A stretch of DNA of 64,000 nt from Algoriphagus zhangzhouensis (GCF_900148515.1 NZ_FRXN01000003.1:844935-908934); one strand, 5' to 3'. Shown: positions 9,176 through 17,684, numbered from the stretch's first letter. Numbers and translations: made by a program. The notes: a model not told the origin generated them from the sequence alone.

Positions 9176-10714
9176 ATGGTAGCAAAAACTTTTGGAAGCG
9201 CCGTCTCAGGCGTAGACGCAAATTTGATTACAATTGAAGTGAATGTTGGGCAAGGCACTAGCTTTTATATGGTGGGTCTTCCTGATTCTGCTGTCAAAGA
9301 ATCACAGCAAAGAGTTGAGTCCGCACTCAAATATTTTGGATACAGAATGCCTAGGCAAAAGGTTGTCATCAATCTAGCTCCTGCAGATATTCGAAAAGAG
9401 GGATCGGCTTACGACCTACCAATTGCCATGGGAATTTTACAAGCTTCAGAACAAGTGGAATTCCCAGAATTGGATCGCTATGTAATCATGGGCGAATTAT
9501 CATTGGATGGAAATCTTCGTCCGATCAAAGGAGTGCTTCCCATTGCAATAGAAGCCAGAAAACAGGGATTTAAAGGCTTCATTCTCCCTCTTGAAAATGC
9601 CAAAGAAGCTTCAATTGTCAACAACCTGGATATTATTCCAGTTGAAAACCTGAATCAAGCGGCAAATTTCCTAATGGGAGAATTGGAAATCGAGCCATTG
9701 GTAACTGATACAAGAGAGATTTTCTACCATTCCTTGGATGATATCGAGTTTGATTTTGCGGATGTCCAAGGACAAGAAAATATCAAAAGGGCCATGGAAA
9801 TCGCTGCTGCCGGAGGTCACAATGTAATCATGGTAGGTCCTCCTGGAGCTGGAAAAACGATGTTGGCAAAAAGACTCCCTTCCATTTTACCACCTCTTTC
9901 TCTTCAAGAAGCTCTGGAAGCTACAAAGATTCATTCCGTGGCAGGAAAACTAGGAAAAAACGCCTCCTTGCTGGCAAGCCGGCCATTCAGAAGCCCTCAC
10001 CATACGATATCTGATGTCGCATTGGTTGGAGGCGGCGGCAACCCTCAGCCTGGAGAAATCTCTTTAGCCCATAATGGTGTTCTATTTTTGGATGAACTCC
10101 CAGAATTCAAGCGTACTGTACTAGAAGTGATGCGACAACCCTTGGAAGAAAGAAAAGTGACCATTTCCAGAGCAAAAGTTTCTGTGGATTATCCAGCCAA
10201 CTTCATGTTGATCGCGAGTATGAATCCATGCCCGTGCGGCTACTACAATCATCCTGAAAAGGAATGCGTTTGTGGCCCAGGAATCGTTCAGAGATATCTC
10301 AATAAGGTGAGCGGGCCACTATTGGATCGTATTGATCTCCATGTGGAAGTGACACCTGTGAAATTTGACGAGATGACCTCCACTCGAAAAACGGAATCTA
10401 GCAAAGCCATTCGGGATCGAGTCATTTTAGGGAGAGAAAAACAAAAGGATCGCTTCAAAGACAATCCCGAAGTCTATTGCAATGCAATGATGCCTTCTCA
10501 TATGGTCAAAGAAATCTGCCAAATCAATGATGGTGGTAAAATACTACTGAAAACAGCCATGGAAAGATTGGGCCTTTCGGCACGAGCCTATGACAGGATT
10601 TTGAAAGTGGCCAGGACCATAGCTGATATAGCAGGCTCAGATGAAATCAAAGTCGAGCATCTGGCAGAAGCCATTCAATACCGAAGTCTGGATCGTGAAG
10701 GCTGGGCTGGTTGA
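9176..10714 (+). CDS. comM: YifB/ComM family Mg-chelatase-like AAA+ ATPase
   Basis: This 512-residue protein matches ComM (YifB), a hexameric helicase that promotes branch migration during integration of transforming DNA. The N-terminal domain opens MVAKTFGSAVSGVDA and carries GLPDSAVKESQQRVESAL. The AAA+ module has Walker A GPPGAGKTM (about residue 221), Walker B VLFLDELPEF (about 302) and the cysteine-rich insertion MNPCPCGYYNH with ECVCGP typical of this family. The C-terminal helical lid contains GLSARAYDRILKVARTIADI. Full length, no defects seen. It implies a capacity for natural transformation or a related recombination role, although no com machinery is in this window. The start codon lies immediately after the sulfatase terminator, an odd arrangement. 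Confidence 0.93.
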   Translation: MVAKTFGSAVSGVDANLITIEVNVGQGTSFYMVGLPDSAVKESQQRVESALKYFGYRMPRQKVVINLAPADIRKEGSAYDLPIAMGILQASEQVEFPELDRYVIMGELSLDGNLRPIKGVLPIAIEARKQGFKGFILPLENAKEASIVNNLDIIPVENLNQAANFLMGELEIEPLVTDTREIFYHSLDDIEFDFADVQGQENIKRAMEIAAAGGHNVIMVGPPGAGKTMLAKRLPSILPPLSLQEALEATKIHSVAGKLGKNASLLASRPFRSPHHTISDVALVGGGGNPQPGEISLAHNGVLFLDELPEFKRTVLEVMRQPLEERKVTISRAKVSVDYPANFMLIASMNPCPCGYYNHPEKECVCGPGIVQRYLNKVSGPLLDRIDLHVEVTPVKFDEMTSTRKTESSKAIRDRVILGREKQKDRFKDNPEVYCNAMMPSHMVKEICQINDGGKILLKTAMERLGLSARAYDRILKVARTIADIAGSDEIKVEHLAEAIQYRSLDREGWAG

Positions 10715-10810
10715 GAAGGTTTGAGATTTAAACATTCACCTCTCATATCAGTTAACTTGCTGTTATCAAATTCTTTGAAGAAATTAAGCAAAGCATAACC
10801 TTTACACCCT

Positions 10811-11551
10811 ATGAAAAACTTTCTTACTCTTTTATTTATTGCTTTTTCCATTTCAGTGCATGCACAGGACATGATAAAAACAGATGATGGAGAAGTGAAA
10901 ATCACTCCCATTCTGCACGGAACTGTCGCATTGGACTATAAAGACTTGACAATTTTTGTGGATCCATATGGTGGAGCAGAAGTATTTAGCGGACAAAACA
11001 TTCCAGATTTAGTCCTGATTACTGATATCCATGGTGATCATCACAATCAAGAAACTTTGGACGGATTGGATCTTTCTCAGACTGTCATTGTCGCTCCAAA
11101 AGAAGTGGCTGATAAACTTCCCGCAGCTAAGTATAAAAGCATCATTATCCTAGGTAATGGAGATGTGGAGAATATTTTAGGTACTCGAATTGAGGCAATC
11201 CCGATGTATAATTTACCTGAAACAGATGACAGCCGTCATCCAAAAGGCCGCGGAAATGGATACATAGTAGAATTGGGAGGTAAAAGCTTTTACTTTTCTG
11301 GAGACACTGAAGACATTCCGGAAATGAGAGCCTTGGAAGGAATTGATGTAGCTTTTGTCTGCATGAATCTACCTTATACGATGGATGTGGATCAAGCAGC
11401 CTCTGCGGTATCTGAATTCAAACCAACCATTGTTTATCCTTATCACTACAGAGGAACAGAAGGTTTGAGTGATGTTGAAAAATTCAAGACTTTAGTTAAT
11501 GCAAGTGCTCCGGGAGTTGAGGTAAGATTGAAGAATTGGTATCCGAACTAA
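10811..11551 (+). CDS. Exported MBL-fold metallo-hydrolase with variant metal motif
   Basis: This 246-residue protein has a signal peptide (MKNFLTLLFIAFSISVHAQ) and a metallo-beta-lactamase fold of the UlaG-like type. The expected HxHxDH motif is present as TDIHGDHH: the first histidine is an aspartate, and an extra histidine follows. Downstream elements include YFSGDTEDIPEMR (metal-binding Asp region) and YPYHYRG (late histidine). The remaining ligands could still bind one or two metals. The substrate is unknown; the family includes phosphodiesterases, lactonases and N-acyl-lipid hydrolases. It converges with another MBL-fold gene, and the two share the four bases 11548-11551 at their stop codons. 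Confidence 0.8.
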   Translation: MKNFLTLLFIAFSISVHAQDMIKTDDGEVKITPILHGTVALDYKDLTIFVDPYGGAEVFSGQNIPDLVLITDIHGDHHNQETLDGLDLSQTVIVAPKEVADKLPAAKYKSIIILGNGDVENILGTRIEAIPMYNLPETDDSRHPKGRGNGYIVELGGKSFYFSGDTEDIPEMRALEGIDVAFVCMNLPYTMDVDQAASAVSEFKPTIVYPYHYRGTEGLSDVEKFKTLVNASAPGVEVRLKNWYPN

Positions 11552-12381
11552 AACTCGTAGACCAAGCCTTCTTTGCACATTTCGATTTCAAAATCGAAGC
11601 TCTTTCCCTCAAGATTCCTTCTTAGAATCTCATCGAGCTGCTCATCAGTATTTGTTGGTTCATGGTGAAAAATCGAAAGCTTTTTCACCTGACTTAGCTT
11701 TGCAAATTGAAGTGTATCACGGACAGCACTATGCCCCCAGCCTACTTTCTTTTCGTATTCAGCGAAGGAATAGGCACCATCATGAAATAAAACGTCCGCA
11801 TTTTTTGCGATTTCAAAACCGGAAGTCCAATCTGGATTATTCGGGAAATCAGTAGACCCCAATCGCAGTTCATGATCAGGCATATAAGCTATAACATGAT
11901 CTCCATGCTGAATTCTATAACCCAAAGTCGGCCCGGGATGACAGATATAATCGGTTTTGATTTTAAAGTCACCTATTTCAAATTCACTTTCATCCAACTT
12001 ATGAATCACCGGATGATTAGGTAAATCTCCCAGGCGAACAGGGAAAAGTGGCGCGGAAAAATACTTTCGAATTCGGCTCAACAATGAATCATTACTGGCT
12101 GAAGGGCCCCATAGATGAACTTCCACATCGGGATGATACAATGGCTTGAAAAAGCCTAATCCCATCGTGTGATCAATATGCAAATGAGTCAGAAGTATAT
12201 GGATGACCTTCACTTCTGGCCCCATAAATCTTCCCAATCTCTGTATTCCAGAACCTGCGTCCAAAATCAAAAAAGTCTCACCATCACTTACCTCAATGCA
12301 GGAGGTATTTCCACCGTAAACTATATTTTCAGGCCCTGGTGAAGGTAAAGAGCCTCTACATCCCCAGATTTTTGCGATCAT
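11548..12381 (-). CDS. Cytoplasmic MBL-fold metallo-hydrolase
   Basis: This 277-residue protein has no signal peptide. It opens MIAKIWGCRGSLPSPGPENIVYGGNTSCIEV, the N-terminus of a group of MBL-fold proteins related to phosphodiesterases and RNase Z-like enzymes. It carries the intact metal motif THLHIDHTMG, then a long insert, VFHDGAYSFAEY (metal-bridging Asp), GWGHSAVRDTLQFAK and FHHEPTNTDEQLDEI. In this group the last motifs are often linked to signal-transduction domains. Here a PAS-domain gene lies immediately upstream and overlaps by 4 bases (ATGA), so the pair is translationally coupled and the PAS protein may sense the signal that controls this enzyme. A cyclic-nucleotide phosphodiesterase role is possible but unproven. 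Confidence 0.85.
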   Translation of the reverse strand: MIAKIWGCRGSLPSPGPENIVYGGNTSCIEVSDGETFLILDAGSGIQRLGRFMGPEVKVIHILLTHLHIDHTMGLGFFKPLYHPDVEVHLWGPSASNDSLLSRIRKYFSAPLFPVRLGDLPNHPVIHKLDESEFEIGDFKIKTDYICHPGPTLGYRIQHGDHVIAYMPDHELRLGSTDFPNNPDWTSGFEIAKNADVLFHDGAYSFAEYEKKVGWGHSAVRDTLQFAKLSQVKKLSIFHHEPTNTDEQLDEILRRNLEGKSFDFEIEMCKEGLVYEF

Positions 12382-12773
12382 ATTATTTCACTTTTCCAAA
12401 ACATAGCCATAGCTCCTAAGTATCTATCCGGTCTTCCAATAATAGGAAAAGCACTTACTGAAATAGGGACCCTCTCACCATTAAGATTATTGATAAACAT
12501 AGATCCATTCGCTGGAACCTGAGTCGTTAAAGTTTTCACTAAAGGCAAATCCTCAGGTCTTAAAGGGTTTCCTTTTGCATCCATTGGAGTAAAAATAGTC
12601 GCCCATTCTTCTACTTTCATCCCTCCTGTTTCTCCAAACCTCAAACCGAAAATTTCTTCAGCAGGCTCATTGTAAAAAAGCAAATTACCTTGAGTATCCA
12701 CTAAAAAAGCAGGAATACTCAAGGTATCCATAAACTGTCTGCCTAAGATCAATTCTAGGGGCTGTGCTGGCAT
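12378..12773 (-). CDS. Stand-alone PAS-domain protein
   Basis: The 131-residue product is almost entirely one PAS fold: ILGRQFMDTLSIPAFLVDTQGNLLFYNEPAEEIFG is the typical opening with the aliphatic helix and beta strands, and a second half with NGERVPISVSAFPI and YLGAMAMFW completes the sheet. There is no histidine kinase, GGDEF or DNA-binding domain attached, and no cysteine or histidine that would clearly mark a heme or flavin. Its stop overlaps the start of the MBL-fold gene by 4 bases. I infer that it is a sensory partner acting by protein contact, probably on the MBL protein. Confidence 0.8.
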   Translation of the reverse strand: MPAQPLELILGRQFMDTLSIPAFLVDTQGNLLFYNEPAEEIFGLRFGETGGMKVEEWATIFTPMDAKGNPLRPEDLPLVKTLTTQVPANGSMFINNLNGERVPISVSAFPIIGRPDRYLGAMAMFWKSEII

Positions 12774-12894
12774 AATTCAGGGTCTTAAATGAAAAAGCTA
12801 AAGAAATTTACAAAATATCTATCAATAATTACGTTTCTCCCTGAGAATCATAACAATCCTTCTACTCGCAGCAATAAATTTCAGATTTTTTTGA

Positions 12895-13344
12895 TCAATA
12901 AACTTTGCTGATTTTGTAATGTTGGCCATTGAAATCAAACTCATCTCCTGACTTTTTGCCTTTCATTTGTAGAAAAATTGGGGCTTGGGTTGAAAGACCA
13001 AAAATTGAAGAGCCATTGACTTCTACCTCCTCAGTAGACACTGCCACAAAGAATACTCTCTTATCTGTCACAACTACAGCTCCTGTATCTACTACCTCAT
13101 GAACCCTTTCCCAATCAATACTTTCCAACTTTGCCAATTCCGACTTCAAAAATTCCAATTCTGATTCATACCTCGCCAACACTTCTTGTCTTTCAGTAGT
13201 CCCTCCTCCGTCTTGACTAGGAATTACATCATGATCATAAATCTCAGACTTCAAGTCTTGAATTTCTTTTTCAAAATCCTGAATCTGCATTTCTTGTTTG
13301 ATCAAACAGCCTTTTATGATTGCTTTCTTATCTATCATTTCCAT
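12895..13344 (-). CDS. GreA/GreB-like transcription factor
   Basis: This 149-residue protein resembles a Gre factor in miniature. Residues 1-75 are a helical hairpin with heptads and an acidic tip (IYDHDVIPSQDGG). The C-terminal half has the FKBP-like Gre fold: VVDTGAVVVTDKRVFFVAVS, then STQAPIFLQMKGKKSGDEFDFNGQHYKISKVY, closely parallel to the GreA ending (SPLGRALLGKKVGDEV...). Gre factors enter the RNA polymerase secondary channel and stimulate transcript cleavage through acidic residues at the coiled-coil tip. The short length and diverged tip make cleavage activity uncertain; a Rnk/GreA-homologue role in modulating polymerase is as likely. Homologues are sometimes mislabelled 3-oxoacyl-ACP synthase. 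A 7-of-8 promoter box (GACCTTTG, minus strand 13408-13401) lies upstream. Confidence 0.75.
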   Translation of the reverse strand: MEMIDKKAIIKGCLIKQEMQIQDFEKEIQDLKSEIYDHDVIPSQDGGGTTERQEVLARYESELEFLKSELAKLESIDWERVHEVVDTGAVVVTDKRVFFVAVSTEEVEVNGSSIFGLSTQAPIFLQMKGKKSGDEFDFNGQHYKISKVY

Positions 13345-13489
13345 GGTTTTATGGGTTTTATGTCATCAATTCTAATTTAAAAATCTCCAACTAAATATGA
13401 CAAAGGTCAGCTTGCGGTTTGATTAAAAACTCGATTCCTTATGTAGCATTAGTCACCCAATAGCTTTAAAAAATTGGCTAATTTCGATT

Positions 13490-13918
13490 ATGATGAAAAA
13501 ACTGACCCTTTTCTTTCTACTAATTGGAGGCATGTATGCCTGTGGACCCAAATCAAACTCTGATCAAAGTAATGCGACTACTGAAACACCAGCTGGAAAA
13601 GTAACTTCTCTTTCTGCGTCAGATTTTAAGGATAAGACTGACCAAAATAAAGGAATCATTTTAGATGTTCGTACCCCTCAGGAAGTCAGCCAAGGTAAGA
13701 TTGAAGGAGCCGAAGCACTGGATTTTTATCGTTCTGATTTTTTGGATAAAGCTTTGGAGCTACCGAAAGACGAAGAGATCTACATCTACTGCAGCGCAGG
13801 AGTGAGAAGTGCGCAAGCAGCAGAAATGCTAGTTCAAAACGGTTACACTAAGGTTTATCAACTCGAAGGAGGATTGGGGCCATGGGTGAATCAAGGATAT
13901 CCACTTTCTAAAGATTAA
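13490..13918 (+). CDS. Rhodanese-domain lipoprotein
   Basis: The protein is 142 residues with a lipoprotein signal (MMKKLTLFFLLIGGMYAC, lipobox MYAC), a short linker rich in Ser/Thr/Asn, and one rhodanese domain (about 42-140). The active-site loop is CSAGVRS with the nucleophilic cysteine present, and the domain ends GLGPWVNQGYPL as usual for single-domain rhodaneses. It is probably a periplasmic sulfurtransferase or thiol-binding protein. Its stop codon overlaps the stop of the convergent transsulfuration gene by four bases. A -7-like box (TAATTTCG, 13479-13486) ends 3 bases before the start codon. Confidence 0.9.
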   Translation: MMKKLTLFFLLIGGMYACGPKSNSDQSNATTETPAGKVTSLSASDFKDKTDQNKGIILDVRTPQEVSQGKIEGAEALDFYRSDFLDKALELPKDEEIYIYCSAGVRSAQAAEMLVQNGYTKVYQLEGGLGPWVNQGYPLSKD

Positions 13919-15024
13919 AGTATCGCAAAAGCCTGATCCAAATCTTCCAATAAGTCATCCGTATGCTCTAACCCAACGGAAACACGGATTAAGTTCGGTG
14001 GAGTTAAAGTATCTGGACCTTCCACCGCAGCTCTTCTTTCGATAATGCTCTCAACTCCTCCCAAACTGGTAGCATTCGCAAATAATTTCAGATTTTGAAT
14101 CAAAAGGTCAGCTTCAGCAGCTCCGCCTTTAACCTCAAAAGAAACCACACCACCAAAACCTGTCATTTGACCTGCGGCAATCTCATGTCCTGGATGCGAT
14201 TTCAAACCAGGGTAGTGAACTTTATCTACCTTGGGATGAACAGAAAGATATTCTGCTAAAATCATCGCATGTTCTCCATGCCCTTTCATCCGATAGGCCA
14301 AGGTTCTCATACTTCGAGTCAACCAATAACAGTCCATAGCAGAAGGTACCGCCCCTCCTACTTTTTGCACCAATCTGACTCTTCCCCAAAAATCATTTTT
14401 CTCTTTGGTCACTAATGCTCCTCCCAAAATATCACTATGCCCACCAAAATATTTGGTACTACTATGCATCACGATATCTGCTCCAAGCAATAGAGGGTTT
14501 TGAAAAACTGGCGTAGCAAAAGTATTATCGCAAGCTAGAATTGCTTCGGCCTCTTTGGCGATCTCGGCTACTTTTCGAATATCCGTAACTTTCAAAAGAG
14601 GATTACTTGGCGTTTCCACCCAAATCAATTGGGTATTTGGCTGTACTGCAGCTTTTACAGCATCCAAATCACTCATATCTACAAAAGTCACCTCATGCAC
14701 ACCTTTGAAAAGCATCGTCATGGAATTATGCAAACCATGGTACATATCATTTGGAGCGATGATGTGTGAACCTGCCTCCAAAGCTTGAAAAACGGCAGTT
14801 CCAGCTGCATTCCCCGAAGAAAAAGCTGCAGCATCTTCTCCTCTTTCCAAAACTGCAATCAATTCTTCCAAAGATGATCTATTGGGATTGGCTGCTCGGG
14901 TATATAGTGCCCCGGTTTCATTCCCGTGAATAAAAGTCGTACTCAGAGTAATCGGCTGAACAACCGGCTGATTTTTATCTGTGACCTGATTTCCTTTATG
15001 AATTGCTAGCGTTTCGAATTTCAT
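13915..15024 (-). CDS. PLP-dependent transsulfuration enzyme (cystathionine gamma-synthase/lyase family)
   Basis: This 369-residue enzyme belongs to the Cys/Met metabolism PLP family. ETLAIHKGNQ and PITLSTTF open the protein. SSGNAAGTAVFQAL forms part of the cofactor pocket, VETPSNPLLKVTDI and ACDNTFATPVFQNPL are family blocks, and HSSTKYFGGHSDILGG contains the Schiff-base lysine (about residue 191). SLGGVESIIERRA is the substrate-carboxylate region. Exact specificity (cystathionine gamma-synthase, cystathionine lyase or O-acetylhomoserine sulfhydrylase) cannot be set by motif alone; length and sequence favour the cystathionine group. It is monocistronic as far as visible. A sulfur link with the neighbouring rhodanese lipoprotein is possible but the two are convergent. 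Confidence 0.92.
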   Translation of the reverse strand: MKFETLAIHKGNQVTDKNQPVVQPITLSTTFIHGNETGALYTRAANPNRSSLEELIAVLERGEDAAAFSSGNAAGTAVFQALEAGSHIIAPNDMYHGLHNSMTMLFKGVHEVTFVDMSDLDAVKAAVQPNTQLIWVETPSNPLLKVTDIRKVAEIAKEAEAILACDNTFATPVFQNPLLLGADIVMHSSTKYFGGHSDILGGALVTKEKNDFWGRVRLVQKVGGAVPSAMDCYWLTRSMRTLAYRMKGHGEHAMILAEYLSVHPKVDKVHYPGLKSHPGHEIAAGQMTGFGGVVSFEVKGGAAEADLLIQNLKLFANATSLGGVESIIERRAAVEGPDTLTPPNLIRVSVGLEHTDDLLEDLDQAFAIL

Positions 15025-15164
15025 AGCTCCAAGATTTTTGGGAAATTAAGAAAGTAAAAGCAATTGGGGAAGGAGAAAGATCACTTAAACTTTTTTAAAA
15101 AATTCGCATGTTCATTCCAACCTTTTTAGCTTGAGTCTGCTCTTTAGATCAGAAAGACAATTAC

Positions 15165-15695
15165 ATGAACCAAATCCAACTAGACAGTGAATTGATAGAG
15201 CAGGTTATCGCTCAGGATCGAAAAGCTCAATTTCAGCTTTTCGAATTGACTAAGCGGATGGTTTATTCTCTGGCTTTTCGAATGTTGGATGATGAAGACA
15301 TGGCGCATGATGTTCTGCAGGATACCTATGTGCAGGTTTTTCAACAAATCCGAAACTTGAAGCACCCGGAAGCTTTGACATCTTGGATGCGTACGATTGC
15401 GGCACGCAATGCCATTCGTAAAGGAAAAAAGCAGTTCCAATTTGAAAGACTGGATCAAGTAGAGGAAACTGGGGAGGATCAATTTGAAGCCTGGTTTGAC
15501 GGAGAACTATTGGATCAGGCAATCAGAAGCCTTCCTCCCGGCGCTAGGGCCATTTTCATGCTGGTTGCCGTTGAAGGTTATCCACATCAAGAAGCTGCCA
15601 AGCTTTTGGGAGTGAGTGAAAGCACTTCAAAATCCCAGCTGAGTTATGCTAAGAAATTATTAAAAACAAGAATCAAAACCCTGCTTCAGGCATGA
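15165..15695 (+). CDS. ECF-type RNA polymerase sigma factor
   Basis: The 176-residue protein has region 2 (LFELTKRMVYSLAFRMLDDEDMAHDVLQDTYVQVF, about 26-62, with the usual DA/DVLQ(D/E)T motif) and region 4 (LPPGARAIFMLVAVEGYPHQEAAKLLGVSESTSKSQLSYAKKLLK, about 125-170), and nothing else: an extracytoplasmic-function sigma factor. Its stop codon overlaps the start of the next gene by 4 bases (ATGA), and that gene encodes a one-helix membrane protein of anti-sigma layout. It probably controls an envelope stress or surface regulon, possibly including its own operon. Confidence 0.92.
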   Translation: MNQIQLDSELIEQVIAQDRKAQFQLFELTKRMVYSLAFRMLDDEDMAHDVLQDTYVQVFQQIRNLKHPEALTSWMRTIAARNAIRKGKKQFQFERLDQVEETGEDQFEAWFDGELLDQAIRSLPPGARAIFMLVAVEGYPHQEAAKLLGVSESTSKSQLSYAKKLLKTRIKTLLQA

Positions 15696-16366
15696 AAAAT
15701 CTTCCTCAACATACTCCAAAAAGCACTAGCTGGGATAAGATTTTGCAACAGCAGGATTTCGACACTCAATTAGAAAAAGTAAGTCTTGACCTTCCTCATT
15801 TCGAACCGAGTAGCAAGGCCTGGGAGGGAATAGTCTCTGAATTGGACTCTGAGAAAAGAATCATTCCGATTTGGCAAAAACTGGCGGCGGCAATGGTTTT
15901 GGTATTCATGATTGCATTATTATGGGTCTTGTTAGAAAAAGACCAAGATCCTACTTTCGAAACAGATCTTTTGACGCAGATTCAAGATATCTCTATCCCT
16001 ATACCAGTTGAGAAACCAATTCTTGAGGGAAAAGAGAGCTTTGTAGAAATGGGTAAACCGTCCACTACTGCCACGGAAACTAAACCTTTTGAATCAAAAC
16101 AGGAATTGGCAGAGGTAAGTATTCCCAACATTTCCTTACCTACTATGGAAATTCCTCAGGTAAGTTTGGATCCATCTTATAATCCAAATCAATTCACAGC
16201 TTCTTCAAAAAACAAAAGCCTGCATGAGGTAGACATTTCTTGGGGTAAAGGCCGCTCAAAAATGAGAGTAAAAACTGCTTTTGGAAAAAGCCAAGAAGAG
16301 TTACAACCGGACCGAAAGTCTCATACTGCCACCTCCAAAACCATTCAAATCAAATTTAAAAACTAA
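15692..16366 (+). CDS. Probable membrane-anchored anti-sigma factor
   Basis: This 224-residue protein shows no family I can name. It has a cytoplasmic N-terminus of about 65 residues (including LDLPHFEPSSKAWEGIVSEL), one transmembrane helix (about 68-88, LAAAMVLVFMIALLWVLLE), and a periplasmic segment of about 135 residues rich in Pro, Ser and Lys. The position directly after and overlapping the sigma gene, and the single-span topology, support an anti-sigma role. There is no zinc-binding HxxxCxxC (ZAS) motif, so it would be a non-zinc type. The gene is followed after 26 bases by an exported protein, which may be the third member of the unit. Confidence 0.65.
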   Translation: MKNLPQHTPKSTSWDKILQQQDFDTQLEKVSLDLPHFEPSSKAWEGIVSELDSEKRIIPIWQKLAAAMVLVFMIALLWVLLEKDQDPTFETDLLTQIQDISIPIPVEKPILEGKESFVEMGKPSTTATETKPFESKQELAEVSIPNISLPTMEIPQVSLDPSYNPNQFTASSKNKSLHEVDISWGKGRSKMRVKTAFGKSQEELQPDRKSHTATSKTIQIKFKN

Positions 16367-16392
16367 TCCATCACACCTTAAACACTATTAAA

Positions 16393-17148
16393 ATGAAAAG
16401 ATATTTTCTTCTCACAGGGATTGCTATGCTCTTTTCGATCTCTCTTTTTGCACAGGAGGTAGAAAACCAATTAAGCAAATTCAATCAAAATATGATCAAT
16501 GAAAAATCGCCTATTACAGACACATTGGTATTTAATCTTCCCAATGAAGGAACATTTCTCCTTTACTTCAACAATCAGGAACACAGCGTTGAATCACTTC
16601 AAGAAGAATTTCAGCCTATTTTAGAGAATGCTACTAAATTCCCGGATTTTGAAACGAAAGGCTATCGAATTGCTGAAAGTTTTTCATCCACCAGTTTAGA
16701 GGCTGTAAAATATGAAGTCGAGAATAAATACGTTCAGCACTTAGATAGCCTGGAATTCACGTTCCCTGTTGGCTTGGATTATACCGGAGGGGATTTCACT
16801 CCGGTAGCTGGCTTCCGAACTCATTTAAATCTCCGAAACTTTAGTTTTGGAGGATCGATCACCAACCATATTTATTTCCCTCCACGGATCGAAGAAAACA
16901 TCAAAGTAAACAGCAGCTGGTTTGTCAATGCCGAATTTTCCTGGGAAAAATACTCAAGGGAAAACAAGAAAAACACAGTTGGAATTGGGCTGCTCATGAA
17001 TGATACTAAGAGTGACTTATTTTCTGGAACAACAGTGAGAGCTTTCTACAAGCATCAACTCAATAAAAATATTGCTATTGAAGTGGGAGTCGTAGGCACT
17101 GAAAACTTAAAGACTTTCTACCCAACAATCGGGGTGAGATTCTGGTAA
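16393..17148 (+). CDS. Exported protein with probable outer-membrane barrel, sigma/anti-sigma operon member
   Basis: I do not recognise the family of this 251-residue protein. It has a clear signal peptide (MKRYFLLTGIAMLFSISLFAQ), a mixed N-terminal domain (about 22-115), and a C-terminal half with alternating strands (FPVGLDYTGGDFTPVAGFR, VNAEFSWEKY, TVGIGLLM, IAIEVGVVG) ending GVRFW; an aromatic last residue suggests a small outer-membrane barrel. It starts 26 bases after the anti-sigma-like gene and ends at a strong terminator, so sigma, anti-sigma and this protein form one unit. It could be the envelope sensor or effector of the pathway. Confidence 0.7.
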   Translation: MKRYFLLTGIAMLFSISLFAQEVENQLSKFNQNMINEKSPITDTLVFNLPNEGTFLLYFNNQEHSVESLQEEFQPILENATKFPDFETKGYRIAESFSSTSLEAVKYEVENKYVQHLDSLEFTFPVGLDYTGGDFTPVAGFRTHLNLRNFSFGGSITNHIYFPPRIEENIKVNSSWFVNAEFSWEKYSRENKKNTVGIGLLMNDTKSDLFSGTTVRAFYKHQLNKNIAIEVGVVGTENLKTFYPTIGVRFW

Positions 17149-17149
17149 A

Positions 17150-17199
17150 AAAAAGCCCTCAAGCGATCTAATTCGCTTGAGGGCCTACTTATTTTTTTA
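17150..17199. terminator. Bidirectional terminator
   Basis: GCCCTCAAGCGA (17155-17166) pairs perfectly with TCGCTTGAGGGC (17173-17184). An A tract lies before and a T tract after, so it can serve both the sigma operon and the convergent DUF4293 gene. Confidence 0.9.
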
Positions 17200-17207
17200 G
17201 CTTTTTT

Positions 17208-17684
17208 TTATCTGATCCTATCTACAGATCTCACCAAAGCTTCATCTTTCTTAATAAATCTATTGGCCAGCATATTACAAACCATAGCTGCCAAAATCGT
17301 CCAAAAACCTAATTGGTAGCTTCCTGATTCGGTAGATTCAATCGCTGTATTGACACCATTGGTAGTCAAGAAAACGGAAACAACGGCACCAACCATGATC
17401 AGACTGTTCACCATATTTAGCATCATTTGCTTCGCTCTATTTCTATATTGAAAGATTGAGATCAAGGCTAAAAGACCTGCAAATGAGGCCAAAGCTGCTA
17501 TATACCACTTGGAAGAAGACTGAATCATTTCACCAGAGGCATCCAAATTACTCATCATAAATGCCGACAACTCCCAAGAATCCCCTTCAGGGGTTGGTCC
17601 TTGTACCCAAAGTGTGGTTCCGATGGTTACTCCCATACAGATCACTACTAATAGGAGAAATATTGTTTGTACTCGCTGAATCAT
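17208..17684 (-). CDS. DUF4293 family membrane protein
   Basis: This 158-residue protein has four predicted membrane helices (about 6-26, 61-81, 88-108, 124-142) and the conserved ends of the Bacteroidota-specific DUF4293 family: MIQRVQTIFLLL at the start and FIKKDEALVRSVDRIR at the end. The function is unknown. It lies divergent to truA, an arrangement I recall in many Bacteroidota genomes. A -7-like box (TTTCTTTG, minus strand 17710-17703) lies about 18 bases before the start. Confidence 0.85.
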   Translation of the reverse strand: MIQRVQTIFLLLVVICMGVTIGTTLWVQGPTPEGDSWELSAFMMSNLDASGEMIQSSSKWYIAALASFAGLLALISIFQYRNRAKQMMLNMVNSLIMVGAVVSVFLTTNGVNTAIESTESGSYQLGFWTILAAMVCNMLANRFIKKDEALVRSVDRIR

